Shown: piece by piece, positions 47,401 through 48,875 of the stretch
How the letters are laid out: every line of letters begins with the position of its first letter
Numbering within the stretch: position 1 is the stretch's first letter
IMG/VR virus record: IMGVR_UViG_3300032334_001083
Coordinates: 1 to 48,875 of that record
Length of the DNA: 48,875 nucleotides
Direction: 5' to 3' (one strand)
Source: a virus
Position numbers and translations under genes: made by a program
Notes under the pieces: model-generated
What the model saw: the letters and a program-made list of their open reading frames with translations, nothing else
Told to the model about the DNA's origin: nothing
Databases searched by the model: none

Positions 47401-48827
47401 CTGCGGCAAGTGTGTCAAATCGTTTTGTTGACGTTGGTATTGGCAATAACACAAACAATAACGGTTCGTCAGCTTTCCCATATGCGACGATTACTCAAGC
47501 TCTTATTGGGATGCAGTTCCCAGCAACGATCAATGTTGCAGCAAATCCAGCAGCTGAATCTTCATCAATTACTTGGACAAGCAGCCAGTCGAATTGCTCT
47601 GTTCAAAGCTCAAACATTAACAATAACGGTGGCCAGAGCATTCTTTCTGGCGTGATGACATTTGCAACGGGCAACACCCGCGTTCACTTTACAGGAACAA
47701 CGCATAGCAGCGCCACGCCTTTTGTGTTCCAATCTGGGGCCGCTGGTCGTAATTATTTCCAGACAGTTACGATTTCTAATGCCGCAGCGTCTGATTGGCT
47801 TGGATTGAATGCAGGCGTGACCAATTTCATCTCTTTGGATGATATTGAGTTTACGACTCCGATTGTAAATGCAATTAACCTTCCTGCGTTTTCAAGCGCT
47901 TTTACAATTTATCACTATAACCAGAATAATGGATTCTTACGTTACACAGGGACAGGCGCTGCGAACACGACGATTGATATTCGTTCTGGCTGCGTCGATG
48001 GATATATCTGGATTCCATCCACTTATCTTGGAACGATAAATTGGAATGGTGTAGAGTTTGGTTATCCTGTTGGATCAACAGCCTTTACGTCTGGAATTAT
48101 TACAAACCAGACTGATCTGACGACGATTCTGAACTGGACGACTGATGGTAGTTATGATGGCTGGTATGCCATTAACTTTGCTGGGCCTTCTGTTTTTGCT
48201 CAAGGCGCTATTTTTGGCAAGGTAACAATTGCTGGTGTAACGACATATACCTTCTGGGGGCGCACACTTGCGCAGGCTCCTGCAACGATTTCTACAAAGT
48301 CGGGCGCAGTTTATAGTAAAGTAACAAGTGGCTGGATTGTTTTGGCAACGGTTGCCACAGGTTCATGGGCAAATCTTTACGACACAAGCGTTTCTCAAAC
48401 GGCGGCTGCGATTAACACTGCCTATGCGATGACGCTTAATGGTATTGACCCTGATAGTCGGGGCTTCACAGTTGTTTCGGGATCTCGGATTACGGCTGCT
48501 TATGCGGGTATTTATACGTTCGCGCCATCAATTCAGGTTAGAAATAATAACAATTCGATCCACGAATTTAATATGTGGTTCCGTAAAAATGGCGTAAACT
48601 TAGCAGATAGCAACAGCAGATTTTCAATTACTGCCTCTCACGGCGGGGTTGATGGTTTTGCTGTTCCAGCTGTTGTGTTCTCCTTCAAGTTGGCTGCTGG
48701 CGATTACATTGAGGTTATGTGGTCAACAAGTAATACAAATGTTGAGATCTATACAATTCCAGCGACAGCCCCAGCCCCACGAGCGCCATGTATTATTGTT
48801 TCGATTACGCAAGCTGCTGTGATATAG
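44454..48827 (+). CDS. Long tail-fibre protein 2, 1457 aa
   Basis: A tandem paralogue of fibre 1: the N-terminal about 480 residues align throughout (GSPTVDALGN; GWHVTLTDPIIWGSI; QYVDSRTGSLNNLG). The VLVKNQT...NGVY...GAW module occurs twice, near 325-440 and 862-960. GGTG-type repeats fill the middle. Residues about 1010-1290 are a beta-helix-like stretch. The last about 145 residues (ITAAYAGIYTFAPSIQVRNN; FNMWFRKNGVNLADSNSRF; LAAGDYIEVMWSTSNTNVEI) form a C1q/TNF-like trimeric head, absent from fibre 1. Two different tips suggest two receptors or an accessory fibre. Translationally coupled to fibre 1. Confidence 0.88.
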   Translation: MDNNKGTGRLSGSPTVDALGNRSIAASYSMIGAAPLLLNSIPGYPDAGWHVTLTDPIIWGSITLNGIVYNFPTAAGNIGDVLTVTGLGTTAWEPAVHTLNFGTTGLTPTTASSNNITVGGILNIANGGTGATTATAAINALMPSQSGQNGRFLTTDGSAISWAANPLGTVTSVNVLGGSTGLTTSGGPVTTAGVITLGGLLNVASGGTGLTAVGPNGTTIVSNGTTLSYSYPNQATNLSGGNPWNVVYQSATNATAFVPAGITGQVLSANTGAAPSWGSGTVTIGTTPITLGSTALSLAGVTAVTLTQDPSSALDAATRQYVDSRTGSLNNLGSVVAATTGNISLSGLQVIDGVNVVAGNSVLVKNQTLAQQDGVYIASAGAWSYATYANTWSDYVGALVFVAGGSQSGSSWTQTVGPGGTITVTPMSWAQIGAAIAYTGGAGINVTGGTISNTGVLSWSGGTTGLTPSIATTGAITLGGTLQIANGGTGLTALGTGVQTALGNNVNGASGLVTFSGNLGTPTAGVLTFATGLPLTTGVTGTLPIANGGTGQITANAAFNALAPSQTTANGQFLTSNGTNTSWASLPATSITVNSTAIVGGSNRSIVFDNAGTFGEATFITTNGGSTLTLGDSISGVSGQLILATSALNNVTLEASSSTSASYNLTLPTGTGSNGQFLTTDGTGVTSWTTVPSSMVYPSAGIAVSTGSAWNTSITLGTGVSTALGVNVGTSGAFVVNGGALGTPSSGTLSGCTGLPLATGVSGTLAIANGGTGQTSANAAFNALAPSQSGANTEVLTSDGTNTSFAPLVPSSTTGNIPVATATGSLSDSAKYFSDSITTNLNIWSALQTQTAITNGLLNTPTLPSVTLASTANLSLTGAATVDGTAVVTGNTVLVKNQTTNSQNGVYRAVTTGAWVRQAYVAGAWADVTTQVTYGDLAENGGVINVLNGTANKNLQFQIYFQNPSATLAAGTTVYITGLTKIPAASVSNRFVDVGIGNNTNNNGSSAFPYATITQALIGMQFPATINVAANPAAESSSITWTSSQSNCSVQSSNINNNGGQSILSGVMTFATGNTRVHFTGTTHSSATPFVFQSGAAGRNYFQTVTISNAAASDWLGLNAGVTNFISLDDIEFTTPIVNAINLPAFSSAFTIYHYNQNNGFLRYTGTGAANTTIDIRSGCVDGYIWIPSTYLGTINWNGVEFGYPVGSTAFTSGIITNQTDLTTILNWTTDGSYDGWYAINFAGPSVFAQGAIFGKVTIAGVTTYTFWGRTLAQAPATISTKSGAVYSKVTSGWIVLATVATGSWANLYDTSVSQTAAAINTAYAMTLNGIDPDSRGFTVVSGSRITAAYAGIYTFAPSIQVRNNNNSIHEFNMWFRKNGVNLADSNSRFSITASHGGVDGFAVPAVVFSFKLAAGDYIEVMWSTSNTNVEIYTIPATAPAPRAPCIIVSITQAAVI

Positions 48828-48851
48828 TAAAATGAAATTAGAAGGTTTCTG

Positions 48852-48875
48852 ATGACCGTAAGTGTAGATGGAACA
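48852..48875 (+). CDS. Start of a further gene (8 codons, partial)
   Basis: ATG with GAAGG seven bases upstream, then TVSVDGT, cut by the right edge. It probably continues the tail/fibre module. Confidence 0.45.

Noticed and set aside
40660-48827. Diversity-generating retroelement acting on the fibres
   Set aside because: No reverse transcriptase gene or template repeat was found in the window; the repeats are ordinary fibre modules.
1-48875. CRISPR array
   Set aside because: No regularly spaced direct repeats with unique spacers; the repeats at 11.4 kb and the GGAGTC leaders have other arrangements.
1-48875. Integrase or lysogeny module
   Set aside because: No tyrosine or serine recombinase seen. 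The HTH/operator pair at 1.1 kb alone does not show lysogeny.

Overview
The window is one continuous piece of a tailed double-stranded DNA phage. It holds a complete packaging and head module: small and large terminase subunits, portal, a GroES-like chaperonin, scaffold and major capsid protein. Two giant tail-fibre genes follow at the right. No ribosomal genes, tRNAs, transposases, CRISPR array or integrase were seen. The left edge cuts a minus-strand gene and the right edge cuts a gene that has just begun. No tape measure, tail tube or sheath gene is present. The large portal and a giant protein carrying enzymatic domains next to it suggest a podovirus-like particle, but this is inference. 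The best host clue is a GcrA-family regulator, a family typical of Alphaproteobacteria, where it reads adenine methylation at GANTC.

Layout. (1) 1-8.9 kb holds a GHKL ATPase divergent from a small HTH repressor, then mostly plus-strand nucleic-acid genes: VRR-NUC nuclease, GcrA-like protein, a second PD-(D/E)XK nuclease, an HNH/AP2 endonuclease and an SF2 helicase. A minus-strand ParB/MT-A70 adenine methyltransferase fusion lies convergent to GcrA. Between 4.44 and 4.90 kb there is no convincing gene, but about ten helices can be drawn, two of them capped by GNRA tetraloops, so a large structured RNA is proposed. (2) 8.95-11.27 kb is a minus-strand operon of small overlapping genes ending in a cytosine-methyltransferase-like gene. 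(3) 11.27-12.03 kb is noncoding with direct repeats. (4) 12.03-17.8 kb is a minus-strand block of about 20 small genes, most with the leader motif GGAGTC in front of the start codon; several encode only 26-59 residues and many of these are single membrane helices. (5) 17.9-19.6 kb holds short plus-strand genes, the small terminase and two GRP-motif paralogues. (6) 20.5-40.6 kb is the virion module, interrupted by five homing-endonuclease genes. (7) 40.7-48.8 kb holds two tandem paralogous fibres.

How it fits together. Six free-standing endonuclease genes (five HNH+AP2 and one with an endonuclease VII domain replacing the HNH function) sit between core genes. Each has an inverted repeat that pairs or encloses its own ribosome-binding site, an arrangement like that known for T4 homing endonucleases. 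For the sixth, a promoter-like sequence overlaps the 5' arm of the hairpin. The major capsid operon has a near-consensus promoter with a GACTC (GANTC) site beside the -10, followed by a leader of about 250 bases with a possible pseudoknot. The convergent GcrA-like and MT-A70 genes could be a reader/writer pair. A short Gly-Gly peptide motif is shared by four proteins of the virion region.

Limits: all assignments come from reading the sequence by eye. RNA structures were found by matching complementary arms and were not folded by computer. Counts of short motifs were made by eye.
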